Source: Nilaparvata lugens (lineage: Eukaryota; Arthropoda; Insecta; Hemiptera; Delphacidae). From it: 64,000 nucleotides of DNA. Below are positions 35,486 through 46,200 of the stretch, piece by piece. The notes beneath the pieces were generated by a model that worked only from the letters and a program-made list of their open reading frames with translations, did not search any database and was not told the DNA's origin. The position numbers and the translations under genes were made by a program. The DNA lies in NCBI RefSeq assembly GCF_014356525.2, contig NC_052508.1, positions 49,827,858 to 49,891,857 on the forward strand, written 5' to 3'. Numbering within the stretch: position 1 is the stretch's first letter; each line of letters begins with the position of its first letter.

Positions 35486-35937
35486 TGTATGGGCCAGCCA
35501 TTTGAATCGACCGCGCTCACCCACGGCCATCTAGCATGCCACCGCCATCAGCTGCTGATGAAGCTTGTTGTCCTGACGCCACACGGTTGTGTCTCCTTTT
35601 AAAGAAGTTATAAATGTATTACCGCTTCGCTTGTCTGAATTTAAACTACTACCGCGACTAGTTAGGAAAAGTTGTTGTTAGAGTACTCCGCTAAATATCT
35701 AGATTTGGATCTTCTTTGTGTAATCTCTTCGCTGCGACATGGGCCCATGTATTCATCATCGCCAGTGCAAGTGAATCGTGATTATCTGAACGTGTTACCG
35801 CCTACCAGAACGAGGAGACCGCTCTTACAGTCCACTGTGAATCCGCCATACCCAAACGAGACGCCTTTAAAGGTAACAATTTTATTTTCTGAGCTACTAA
35901 GTAACATGTTTAGAAGTCCACCTCACTGGCTCTAACA
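35486..35937 (+). repeat. BEL/Pao element, 3' LTR (95-bp deletion)
   Basis: 452 bp from TGTATGGGCCAG to CTGGCTCTAACA, followed by GGTAT (35,938-35,942), the direct repeat of the 5-bp flank on the left. Compared with the 5' LTR it lacks about 95 bp after CCGCCATCAGC and has several point differences. It is therefore older or more eroded than the Ty3 insertion. Confidence 0.85.
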
Positions 35938-35942
35938 GGTAT

Positions 35943-36538
35943 ATAAAAATGAGCAAATGCTTATGCTTCTACCTAATGATCATGAGCAAAACCTTATGCT
36001 CCATGCTCATGCTCATGAGCTTTTGCTCTCGTTTTATTTATATGGTCCAATGTTGAAGAGTGTCCTAAAGAAGAAACTACTAATGTAGTTTGTAAATAAC
36101 TGACTATAAGTCAGTAATTGTAAATAAGAAACTACTAATGACTCCTTATTAATTTATAAATCATATCATTCGATCACAAAGTAGGCACAAAGAGTGTCCT
36201 TCTTATAAAAAACATTGCAAATTAATAAGACCGATTATGGAATCATTTATCTGCTTAAGGGTAGAATTTGAATTTCGAATTTAAATGCCACCTTCTCCCC
36301 TCTTTACTCCAAATGTACTCTTCTTAGAACTAGATTAATTATTAAGGATTAATAATTGAGAGTATTCTATACATCATGGCACTCTAATAACCTATTTTAC
36401 AACATAAACTATTTTACAAGATGCATGCGTATTTTGGCAAAAGCATGCAGTTTTGAGAAGAATACGTATATGATTGCATGCAAAAATATAACTTACAATA
36501 CTGAAGAAGTATGATAATAATAATAATTGCTACAAATC
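35943..36538. other. Intergenic DNA
   Basis: No gene. 35,950-36,035 is rich in repeated CATGAGCA / TGCTCATG words. The rest is AT-rich and lies downstream of the minus-strand gene that ends at 36,539. Confidence 0.4.
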
Positions 36539-36841
36539 CTATTCAGCGACTACTTCCTCCTCGGCGATCAAGTCAATACCCATCAACTCATGCCAGGTGA
36601 GGGGCTGTAGTCGGGCCTGTTCCTGCTCCTCCAGATTATCACCCCCGACAGCTGATGCATTGTCCAGGTTGGAGGCAGACACCTCTCCAGACAGATTGCT
36701 CCTTGACAGAGGTCTGTCACGCTCAGTTGAACGTTTGCCGGTGGTACTGGTTTCCGAGCCGGGACGTTTTCGTGCAAGCCTCGCATTCTTCATCGCCGTG
36801 TCGTATTCAATTGGTTCAGCTTCACAGCAGTTTCTTGATTC
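36539..36841 (-). CDS. Candidate last exon of the FLYWCH gene
   Basis: On the minus strand, an acceptor (ACTTTTCAG) at 36,842 leads into an open frame of 100 codons ending at TAG. It contains DTAMKNARLARKRPGS, a Ser/Arg-rich middle and an acidic end (LIAEEEVVAE). It has the composition of a disordered nuclear protein tail. Entered in phase 0 it reads as described. Direct joining to the exon at 40,124 would enter in another phase and stop after about 15 codons. Either an unseen exon of length 3n+1 lies between them, or this belongs to a separate transcript. Confidence 0.5.
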   Translation of the reverse strand, partial: ESRNCCEAEPIEYDTAMKNARLARKRPGSETSTTGKRSTERDRPLSRSNLSGEVSASNLDNASAVGGDNLEEQEQARLQPLTWHELMGIDLIAEEEVVAE

Positions 36842-37319
36842 CTGAAAAGTTCGCCAGCGATACGACCAAAATTGGCGTTTTCCTGCGTGATCTCAGTCAA
36901 TTGGCGATTGAATCGATCCTAAAAGTCTGTATTTGGCTGACGTGAGGAAGCAAGCTCAAATGAAGAATGAAGGCGAGCGAAGCGAGTCTACACTGTTCTC
37001 ATCTCCGGATGATTCAGCCGGAGCCTCCTGGCTAGAGGGATAAGGCAAGCGAAACGAGCCTGCCGGCTAGTATAAAAATAAGGTGACTTAATGAAAATTT
37101 TTGTCTCGTTGATAATTTGAAATCTTTTAATTTATTGTTCTTTGAATTAGGTGGTATTTTTGTAATTAGTATTATTTTTTTGCATAAGTTTGTATAATTT
37201 TTATCATTTTTTTCATTTGTATCTGTACAATTTTTATTTTAAAGGAGACATAATTGGGGAAACCCGTTGTTATCATTGTGAATAAATAAATAAAATGTAT
37301 GTGTTGGAATGATCCGTGA

Positions 37320-37710
37320 AGAATCTAATTTCTGTTCTTATTGATTGGAATAACTTAAGATTTGATTGGAAAGAGAGTCGATTTGTTAAGCATTCTCAAT
37401 AAAAATTATGATTCAGCAGATGGGAAATTCGATACCTTTTTTAGGATGAATTTTGAAGTTTTATAATGAGTCATTTCCAGTGGTTTACTTGAGATGTGTT
37501 AAGGGTAGCAAGAAATTGAAATGGTGTTCGCCTCTGCTACGATACCTTTGTAATATGAAAAGAGATTTGTTACTTTTTGTGAAAAGCCGTCCTTCAGAAA
37601 CATCGTATAAGAACAGTTTAAACTGCTTGACAAAACTTATGAAGTTAGTATCAAATAGCTTACTCGAAAACACAGCATGCAGGGAATTTACTGGCAGTCT
37701 CTAAGAATAA
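37320..37710 (+). mobile_element. LINE relic (linker region)
   Basis: The frame 37,453-37,704 reads SFPVVYLRCVKGSKKLKWC and SETSYKNSLNCLTKLMK. This matches, in style, the segment just before reverse transcriptase in insect LINE ORF2 (FP-V-x-KGxKxLKW-x-P). No catalytic part follows. It lies in the large intron of the FLYWCH gene. Confidence 0.5.
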
Positions 37711-38157
37711 ATAAAATATTATTTGGAAGTTCTCAGTAGAGTTCTGGATTTTGGAGCGATAGGACGTTGTTTTTCAAGTGCTTTGTTATCTGTTGCTGCG
37801 CTACTCTACTATTCGACAAGAGATAGCTTCTACACGTAAAGTTATTCAAGCTATTTTCTATTATTTATTCTCTATTTCGCAATAATTCACGTAATTTTTC
37901 TATTCTTTGCATCCACTTTCCTTCTTTCTTTTGTCTGTCGTATTCCTCTTCCAGTTTCAGGAGCTTCCCATTTCAATATCCGTATAAAGACGTCACGATA
38001 GCCCTCTTGACGCAATTTCCCTTTCAACTACCTTCTATCGTCATATTTACCCTGAATTCCGTATAGCTTAACTCATTACAAATTTCATTTCCATAGTTGT
38101 TCGCTTTTCTTATAATATTTTAAATTCTTATCTATTAAACCGTGTTATTTCATAACA

Positions 38158-38682
38158 TTGTTTGATATGGCTGATAAATCTGCATGCACAATATGCCAGG
38201 TTGCAATTCCGGCGACTAGAAGCAAACTTGCATGTAGTGAATGTAAAAAACTAAGTCATCCTCAATGTGTTAACATGACCAAGGCAGACGTGGACTGTAT
38301 TGTCAACGAGGGTCAGATTTGGAGATGTCCACCTTGTTCCAAGTTGAAGAGGCAGAGTATGAGTGCGGTGTCTTCTGCTGAGGATGGCAATGCAGCATCA
38401 CAAGTGATATTCATGCTAGAGAAGGCCAGAGAGGATAGGAAGCGAATGGAGAGGGATTTAATGCCTCTTTCGAGTTTGCAAACAGTAAGACCGACGACCA
38501 GAATAATACAGTTACTAATCAAAATGCATTTGTGTTTGGTTCAAATGCTGACTATTTTGTTTAATCACATCTGCCAGAGCTTCTCCTACTTACGAAAAGT
38601 AATTATAGAGGAATTTGTCACATCAGATATTGATGAACATACCCCTACCTGTTCTGTCTGGCTCCCATTTATGAAATTTTGA
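38158..38682 (+). pseudogene. LINE ORF1 with PHD-type zinc finger
   Basis: The protein begins MFDMADKSACTICQVAIP and has the spacing C-x2-C ... C-x2-C ... H-x2-C ... C-x2-C ending WRCPPC, a PHD-type finger. It is followed by a charged helix (EKAREDRKRMERDL) typical of a coiled coil. ORF1 proteins of several insect LINE clades start like this and bind nucleic acid. After about residue 105 the frame becomes meaningless. LINE ORF2 debris follows at 39,120-40,030 on the same strand, so both are probably parts of one decayed element. Confidence 0.65.
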
Positions 38683-39119
38683 ATAGGAAATGAATCTTTT
38701 TTGGTTTGATTGCCAGATATCTCATTAATTCCAGAATTTTCTCGGCTCTGGTATGAGAGAGGCCTATGTATTTTGTTGTATTGAAAAACTGTTTTTTTTT
38801 ACAAAAATCGCTAAAGGTTCGTTCTCAATGCAACAAACTTCTATCCTAACTTACTTGTATCATCACTTCTTGAGTTGATAAGTTTTGAAACTTGTCCCAG
38901 GTATTTGTGGTAGGTATTGGGGCTTAAAAGCCTATTGAATGTTTGGATACACATATTTGCTGTATTAGATGCGTGCCTTGGGCTGCAGAAATAAAGGTAA
39001 GCAACTGAAGATCTAACTTGCATCACCTTCCTCTGGTGAGGTATTATATTAATGCATACAATAATAAATACACCAGACACTTATTTTACTTCCACCTCTA
39101 ATTTTATTTTATTTAATTG

Positions 39120-40030
39120 TTGATTCAGCACTTGACAAAACTAATATCTTCAACGATTACTTCATAAACACATGTCAAAACTTTAAGGGCTCTACATCTC
39201 CAATAACTTTGCTCGAAAATAATGACAGAGTAACCTCAACATTAAAGAACAAAAAGATGAAATTTCTGCTACTGTCGAAGAAATAACAAATAAAATGACG
39301 ATTGGCGTTGACGGTATACCCTGTGCTCTAATGAAGGAATGCTTCGAGCCGTTAAAGAGTGTAATGAGTCACCTTGTGAATGCGTCGTTCAGATCAGGAA
39401 TCTTCCCTAGACATTTGAAATTAGGCAGAGTTATTTCCCCCCATAAACAGGGTGCAAAAAATGAAATAGCCAATTTTAGGCCAGCATCAGTTCAGAGTCC
39501 CTTTCCAAGATATTTGAGAAATTGGCGCAAAAAAGAATATCTAGATATAAGGAGAATAATAGGATTTTGTCTGAATGTCAATTTGGTTATCGTTTGGGAA
39601 AATCGACTTGCAGTAAATGACTTCATTCGGACACACCCAATAACTTTAATTTTGCTGTATATTCAACAAGTATAATGCCAGTGGAAGAATGTGGATTCTT
39701 GGGAATCAATGTTGATGTACGAATGAAGTGGAACAATCACATTGATCAGGTGGTAGAATGACTCAATACAGCGGGGTTTGCAATATCAAGATTGATAAGG
39801 GAAGTGGTCCAGAGAATAGTACTATGGATATTTTCAGCCAGCTCTCTCATATGGGTTGATATTCTGGGGTACGACACCGGTTCATTAATGGCCTTCGGAG
39901 AGCAACAACGGCTACTGAGAATGATATTTAGGAAGCCACCAGGAACCCCAGCAGAGTTATTCAGGGAAGCTAAGATCCTGCCGTTGCCATGTCTGTATTG
40001 TGCATGCATGAATAAATATTATTATTATTA
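39120..40030 (+). mobile_element. Decayed LINE ORF2 (reverse transcriptase pieces)
   Basis: In three frames: INTCQNF near 39,165; KMTIGVDGIPCALMKE and FRSGIFPRHLKLGRV (reverse transcriptase fingers) at 39,290-39,430; GINVDVRMKWNNHIDQVVE at 39,705-39,760; and QQRLLRMIFRKPPGTP near 39,905 (C-terminal tail). The catalytic core is missing. It ends in an ATTATT-type tail at about 40,012-40,032. Non-functional. Confidence 0.7.
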
Positions 40031-40123
40031 TAGATGAATATGCTGATGGTTTGAAAGAGAGTTCATATGCAATGATACAATCAAGGACAATAAATTGAAT
40101 GGAAAAGCAATAAATCAACTTAC

Positions 40124-40336
40124 TTAAGTGACTCATCCAACAAGATAGACTTTACGCTGCGATCAGCCTCCTCCCTCGACCTCTTTTTTACATTATGGAG
40201 GAACTGCATTTTTGGCGCCTTTTCGTAATCAGGGAGGTGCGCGTGCACGAATATCCCTAACTGGAAGATGGGAGCATTTTCCTCCAGCCGCATCCACGCC
40301 TTTGCCCAACACCGGGATTGAGCGCAGACCAAATAT
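40124..40336 (-). CDS. FLYWCH zinc-finger gene, second coding exon
   Basis: 213 bp, acceptor TTGAAACAG at 40,337 and donor GTAAGT at 40,123. It completes the FLYWCH-type finger begun in the first coding exon. Tyr-Leu-Val-Cys at the junction, then SRCWAKAWMRLEENAP and GIFVHAHLPD supply Cys, Cys, His and His in the usual C-x(4-5)-C...H-x-H order. A basic segment (KKRSREEADRSVKSIL) follows. FLYWCH fingers bind DNA or protein in chromatin regulators, and are also found in transposon-derived proteins. Confidence 0.7.
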
Positions 40337-40508
40337 CTGTTTCAAGAGGAAATTACTGATAAAATGGCTATAAGTTATAAGTTAATACATAATCAATAAT
40401 GATTAAACTGAATTCATACAACACATTTCTAAATGGTGAAACTAAATGGTTGCTTATTCACTAGAGTTTCAAGTTATTGTTGTGAAGAAGGAGTTTCTAT
40501 TAGCTCAC

Positions 40509-40646
40509 CTTTTATCGTTGGTGGTTTTGTTGATATGATAACAATACCCTCCGTTATAATAGACCCAGCTTCCTGGTCTCTGTCCAGGAATTTTCTGGGA
40601 TGGCTCATGAACTGTTGCTGCATTTGAAGCATTATCCGCCATTTTC
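40509..40646 (-). CDS. FLYWCH zinc-finger gene, first coding exon
   Basis: The ATG at 40,642 starts MADNASNAATVHEPSQK and runs to SWVYYNGGYCYHINKTTNDK, the first half of the FLYWCH-type fold (aromatic-rich YNGGYCYHIN). The exon ends at 40,509 before donor GTGAGC. An acceptor (CAATTACAG) lies 4 bp before the ATG at 40,647, so at least one 5' UTR exon lies further up; see 42,601. The join to the next exon (AG|A) keeps frame. Together the two exons give 115 codons. Confidence 0.7.
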
Positions 40647-40717
40647 CTGTAATTGTAATAGAAATCAATATTATGTAGAATATTCTGTACTACTAAACAT
40701 TCATTAATTTTATAAAC

Positions 40718-41173
40718 TTGATTGAATATGCACCCACAAATAACTTCATAGTTGAATATCCAACTGAAAGGGTGCATGAATTTGATCTCCAGAGGAAAGA
40801 GTGGAGTGATCTCAATCGGATCCGTGTGGAAAAAGGGCGATGCGCTCAGGGGCAAAAGAGATATGGCCTACAGCAGTCAGATTTGTGTGAGTGTGGCCAA
40901 ACACAAACCATGAACCAAATAAATGCTGAATGCCCAATCCATTCTTTTGAAAGAGACCTAAAAGATTGAATGAAAAAGACTAAGAAATTGTCAAAAAACC
41001 ACTGATTTATTGATAATTAGAAATTAGTTTTTGACAATTTCTTAGTCTTTTTCATTCAATATGAATATTACCACAATATCAACTTCTCAACTACAAAAAA
41101 AAGACCTAAAAGAGCTGCATGAAGCCACAAACAGAGCTGTAGAATGGCTAAAGCAGCTAAGAATTGAACTGTG
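40718..41173 (+). mobile_element. RTE/Jockey-type LINE C-terminal fragment, interrupted
   Basis: The frame from 40,718 reads HEFDLQRKEWSDLNRIRVEK and GLQQSDLCECGQTQTMNQI, with a C-x-C...C cluster (CECG...CPIHSF), typical of the last part of LINE ORF2. It is interrupted at 40,965 by a 137-bp hairpin repeat and resumes in frame after it as ELHEATNRAVEWLKQLRIEL then a stop. Confidence 0.75.
40965..41101. mobile_element. Hairpin repeat with A-rich tail and 11-bp target duplication
   Basis: Inserted in the LINE fragment. AGACCTAAAAG flanks it on both sides (40,954-40,964 and 41,102-41,112). The left two thirds form a hairpin with arms TTGAATGAAAAAGACTAAG and CTTAGTCTTTTTCATTCAA continuing through AAATTGTCAAAAA. 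A single-stranded tail of about 40 bases ending in an A run follows. Related copies lie at 53,280-53,585 and 58,750-58,900. Confidence 0.8.
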
Positions 41174-42600
41174 AGTGACTCTGGAAGAATAACTGAATAT
41201 TTTTGTTTTCAGGCTAGGCCTGATACTGATATTTTATGTTTTGAAGACGAGGGTCTAAGACCTGATTATTATTTTATTTTCTGAAAAGAATTTCAAGGCT
41301 GGTGAACCATAAGATTAAATAAATGAATGAATAAACTCGATTCAAATTTGCAGTATTCTGTATTGTTGAATTATTATTTTATTTTATTTTTTCTTTAGAA
41401 ATTTACTTTTTCTTAGTTATTTTTTGTGTGATTTTTGTTAGTTATTTATGTTTTAGTGTTCCATCTAACAAAATTAATCACGCATGACACAGGATAACCC
41501 AGATTCTACTTCTACTCAATTTCTCTAAAAAAATATAATTATAGTTTTAAAATTAGTGGAATGTTTGTATATGCAAAATGATTTTAAGTATATAATAAGT
41601 TTTAGATATTTTATCAGTTCTTGTATAAAATTTAAAATAATATGACTATGCATAAGTGTTCAAATAGAATATGCAAGTGTTTCAATAATTTTTGGCCTAT
41701 TTTGAAAAAAATATGAACTTTTGGTTGGGTATTATAACAAAAACCTATAATCCTATCTCTTTTGCATGAATGCCTACGGTACTGAATGAAAGTAGGCCTA
41801 CTTATTTTTGGCATTTAGAAAATGGGGGTAAAAAATGATAAATTAAAAAAATGGTAAGAGAATATTTTTTTGTAAAATTATGCCTAACCACAAGTTGTCT
41901 TTGCTTGGTTTGTATTCTTTTTATAAAAATAGGGTTGAGAATTCAATAATTGAATTTTTTTAACCCGTTGATGAAATTTGAAATATCACATAATTATAAG
42001 ACATCAAAATTCAATATTTTAATATAAATTAAATTTATATTTTTATATAAATTCAATAAACAGTGGTATAAATGGCTCTATTAGGGTTTTTCTAGATATT
42101 TTAAAATTATTTTAACCACTTGTATGCGTACTGGTAACCACGTGTTGTCTTTGAACGTTGCTTGTTTTAAATGTCCTTATTGGGTTAAGAATTAAATAAA
42201 AAAACCCATAGACGAATTATACAAAACATATCAATACAAAAATTTATTGAACCACATTTAGGTAATAATGATATATTTTTACATTTGAGACTCAAAAGAT
42301 AACTGCTTGGAATAAAAAGAATACGGTATAAGGATTTCACTTGAAAAAATTAAAAATTATTAGCAAATTCATAACTTTTTTGCTGTAGCAAAATACTTAC
42401 TCATTTGGTGACTGCCTTCAATTGAACAAAATATCAAATAAAATTTGAGTAAATTATTATAATTTCTATCACAAATAAATTAATAAATAAGAGCCGGCTA
42501 AGTCTAACCAATAAACATAAACAAAATTAATAACAAACAAAAGTTGAACTTTGAACTTTATCATAAATTCTTCATTCTTTACTTTTCAAGATTTACTTAC
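41174..42600. other. AT-rich DNA between the two host genes
   Basis: No coding exon on either strand. If the 5' UTR exon at 42,601 is right, this is intron of the FLYWCH gene. Confidence 0.4.
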
Positions 42601-42720
42601 AATGTTGGCGTTGCCAACATTGGAAAGCAAAATCTCTTTCTTGTAGCTATACATTTTTTAGCTGGCTTTTGAAGAGAACGTCGTTGGAGTGAGTGATCAC
42701 AAAATACATATTAATATCAT
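42601..42720 (-). other. Possible 5' UTR exon of the FLYWCH gene
   Basis: On the minus strand, the perfect palindromic AATGTTGGC...GCCAACATT is followed directly at 42,600 by the strong donor GTAAGTAAAT. No coding frame. This would be a good non-coding first exon for the minus-strand gene, placing its promoter about 0.5 kb from the XPG start. The upstream limit of the exon is a guess. Confidence 0.3.
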
Positions 42721-42817
42721 TATGCCTTCAATTATTTCATTCTGTGATATTATTAATTAATATACGGTCTATATCTCATTTCGGTAATAATACCAATGTT
42801 GGTAATGGTTAATCGTA

Positions 42818-42845
42818 TATCGATATATCTTACATCGATATATCA
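42818..42845. promoter_or_regulatory. Two DRE-like TATCGATA sites
   Basis: TATCGATA at 42,818-42,825 and CATCGATA at 42,833-42,840 lie about 460 bp before the XPG ATG. TATCGATA is the DREF-binding element of Drosophila replication and repair genes. The two sites sit in the presumed divergent promoter. Position relative to the transcription start is unknown. Confidence 0.4.
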
Positions 42846-43289
42846 TATTCTTTCTCTTTGTTGATACAATTTTTGATTTCAATTTCGATTAGATAATATT
42901 AGATTTTGATGTTGTTTTGGGTTTCAGGATAAGCTACAGAATAAAAATAATACATTATAATTTATTGTAATAATTATCCACGTTTATTAACACGATTGTG
43001 AGTGGTCATCGATTTTTATTCAAAATGATTAGCAGATAATTAAACAACTACTATTCTGATACGATGTTATTGTCATGTGTGTACAGTGAATGAATAAAGG
43101 TTATGTCATTTTCATGCTGTTAATGATATTTATGTCAAAGAATTATAGAACGCATGATTAAAATGATTACCTCAGTTATATTATTAAAGATTTTTCTCTT
43201 TGCTCAGATAATTTAAATACATATTTAGACAAACTAATCCATTCTTTGACATCACACAGCGGTGACTGCTAAAAATAAATGTTTTGAAA

Positions 43290-46200
43290 ATGGGAGTCCA
43301 TGGTTTATGGAAGCTACTGGATTCGGTTGGAGAGCCAATTCCTGTTGAAACATTGGAAAACCAGATTCTTGCTGTTGGTATCCTTTTACAAAAGAGTTAA
43401 TTTTCTATTTTATTTTATTGTTGTAAACTATGCTATTTTTAGTTGAACAAAATCCAAGTTGAAATAACTTGCTAGATCAGATTTCAAAAGTCTGTCCACA
43501 AGCTTGGTTCTCATGTAGGCATCATCTTTAGCCAAAACTTTATTAGCAGCAATATGTTTCAAGGACTTTTTTATGTAAACTTTGCTGGACTGTGACGCTG
43601 TCTACAGTTAATAGGTATATTATATTTTAACTACTTGACACGGTGCATCCAGGAAGACCTAGCCTTGATCAAAACATTGGATATTTGGAAATTAATAATC
43701 GAAACTTTATATTGACATTGTCAAACTGATATTCCGTTTAAACTGGCACTATGAAAACTGTCCTAAATGATTGAATGTCATCTTGTTTGCTGGAATAGAC
43801 TAATTTGTTGTGTTTACTGTTTGGATTTTGCTTAACAAAGTTTGTAGATGTGTCGATATGGCTTCACCAGCTGATGAAGGGATTCCAGGACTCAGCTGGA
43901 AGCACAGTGCCCAATGCTCATCTCGTTGGTCTCTTCCATAGGATATGCAAACTGTTGTTCTTCCGCATCAGGCCCGTATTTGTGTTCGATGGTGGTGTTC
44001 CAGTACTCAAGAAGAAAACTATTGTGAGTATTCTGTTTTCTAGTAGTCTATTTCCAGCCTATAATCTGACTTTTAAAGTTACAGGCGTTGTGTCTTGCCG
44101 TATAACTCAACGCTAACCGTAGAGAAAAAAAACACATATCAGTATCAGAGATTGTGTCCGATTCAGTGACAATATTCTTCCCCAGAGTTCTAATGGAGCT
44201 CGCTCAGTCGGTCTGAGTGTGAATAGTCCCATTAAACTTATTGGAAGAATATTTGACACTAAATCGAACCCGGACACTGATTCTGATATGTGGGAATCCT
44301 CCTTCACAAAATGTAGTAGTGTTGAGGCTTAGAATGTTTTATTTCAACTTTGAATTGTACAACATATTTTGAATTCAATTTTGATTTTTGAATTTTTTTT
44401 TGAATTCTACCTCATTTTCTTAGTTAATTATTCAAATGTTTTTTACATCTGAGAAAAAGGACCCGTTAAAATAGTTTCTTTTGATATCACTTCAACATCT
44501 GATTGTTTAGCTTACTTAATGAAATAATGTGTAACTAGATTTGGCTCTTATACCCTTATCAGTCTCTAACAAAAATCTTGAAAAGTATCAAAGCCTTTAA
44601 TATGGAAAAGCAGAATATACACTAACTCATTATCTTTAATTAATAAAGTACAGTTTATATTCAGTAAAGCCTAATTGTTGTTAAGATTCAAGTAATTTTC
44701 TTGTTAACAGTGCAAAATCTGAAATTCGTTGTTGAGCTTTTAATAAATAAGTGGAGGTTATTCAATATGGATATACTGTATCACCTAAGCTATTCAACTT
44801 CATGTTTGAAGAATGATTTCATCAAATAAGCTAACATTTTCAGCAATGCAAACTTCAAATTATCCAGAGTATTTGTTCTGGGAAATTCAAGCAGTCAGTA
44901 TTTCTTATAAATAACACCAACACCTCCCATTCAATTAAGGCTGACAGTTAAAAGTGACTCTTTCTATATCATTATGACAGTAATTCTGATTGATTAATTG
45001 TTGAAAGCCATAATCATCAATATTCATTAGTTGATTCAATTATACATAATTTATTAAAATGAATGGTGGAGGACCAAAATACGCAGCTCAAATTAATTTG
45101 TTCCTCCCCCAAATTCTGATTTATATACGAGTATACTAGTCCAAAAAATAGGTTATGTTTCTTCCACTAGATGAATTTGTGATCAGTGCAAACACTTGGA
45201 AATTTTGAATGTAGATAGGTTAAATCCATTGTGATTTTGTATCAAATATTATTAGAGAATTGATGGTTTTAGGCGAACCGCAACCAGTTGAAGGACAGGG
45301 CGGCCATTGCATCGGAGAAGGCGCGGCAACAGCTGTTGAAGAACCTGCTGAAACAGCGGGCAGTCGGACAAGTGCTTGAGGACCTCAAGGCCACACCAGG
45401 TGTCTCCTCGCAACGGCAGCCTGATCTTTATGAGCTGCCTCCCATAGCTCAGCAAATTGATAACTCTGAGTAAATTGTTGTTAATTATTATATTATTGTA
45501 AATTGTTAACTGCTTATTCTCTTAATTGTTTACCATACCTTATAATACAGGGTGTCTCACGAATGGTGTAACAGTCGAAGATCGTAGATTCTACATGGAA
45601 TTTGTAACAAAAAATGTCCAGTAAAATTTAATTATGTCGACCTTAGTTTTCCAGATATATCGATTTCTGGATGTTATTGAAAAACTCCACTTACTTGAAA
45701 ACTGTCATTCATAATCTAATTCCAATGATATGGTTGAAAAGAGGAAGTAATTTCCAATAAGATTCATGTAATTTGTTACATTGTTCGACGCTTTGAACTT
45801 TTTATGGACGTTCAATTTGAAATTTGGCTTTGCACTCGACGAATGCACTTTTTCAACTTTGAGCAGCTCATGAAAAGTTCAGAAACATCAAACAATATCA
45901 ATCTTATTGGAAACTTCTTCCTCATTCCAACCACTTTCTTAAAATCGACAAAATATCAGGAACATTGCCTTTGTTGTTTTTTCTCTTTATCAAACTTCAG
46001 TAGTGTTTGATTTTCTGCTATTGAAAATCAACGTGTTTGTTTCAGGGACAGTGATGACATCAAAGAATGCTCGAGCTCATCTGAAGATGACTACAAGAAG
46101 AAGAAGAAATACAAGGATCTGCATACAATCGACGTGAAGAGTGCCGAATTCAAGGCGCTACCTGCCGACATAAGGCATGACATTCTCACCGATCTGAAAG

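Noticed and set aside
40505..40855. 116-codon minus-strand frame extending the FLYWCH start upstream
   Set aside because: The upstream part is antisense to the LINE fragment at 40,718, and an acceptor site lies 4 bp before the internal ATG at 40,642.
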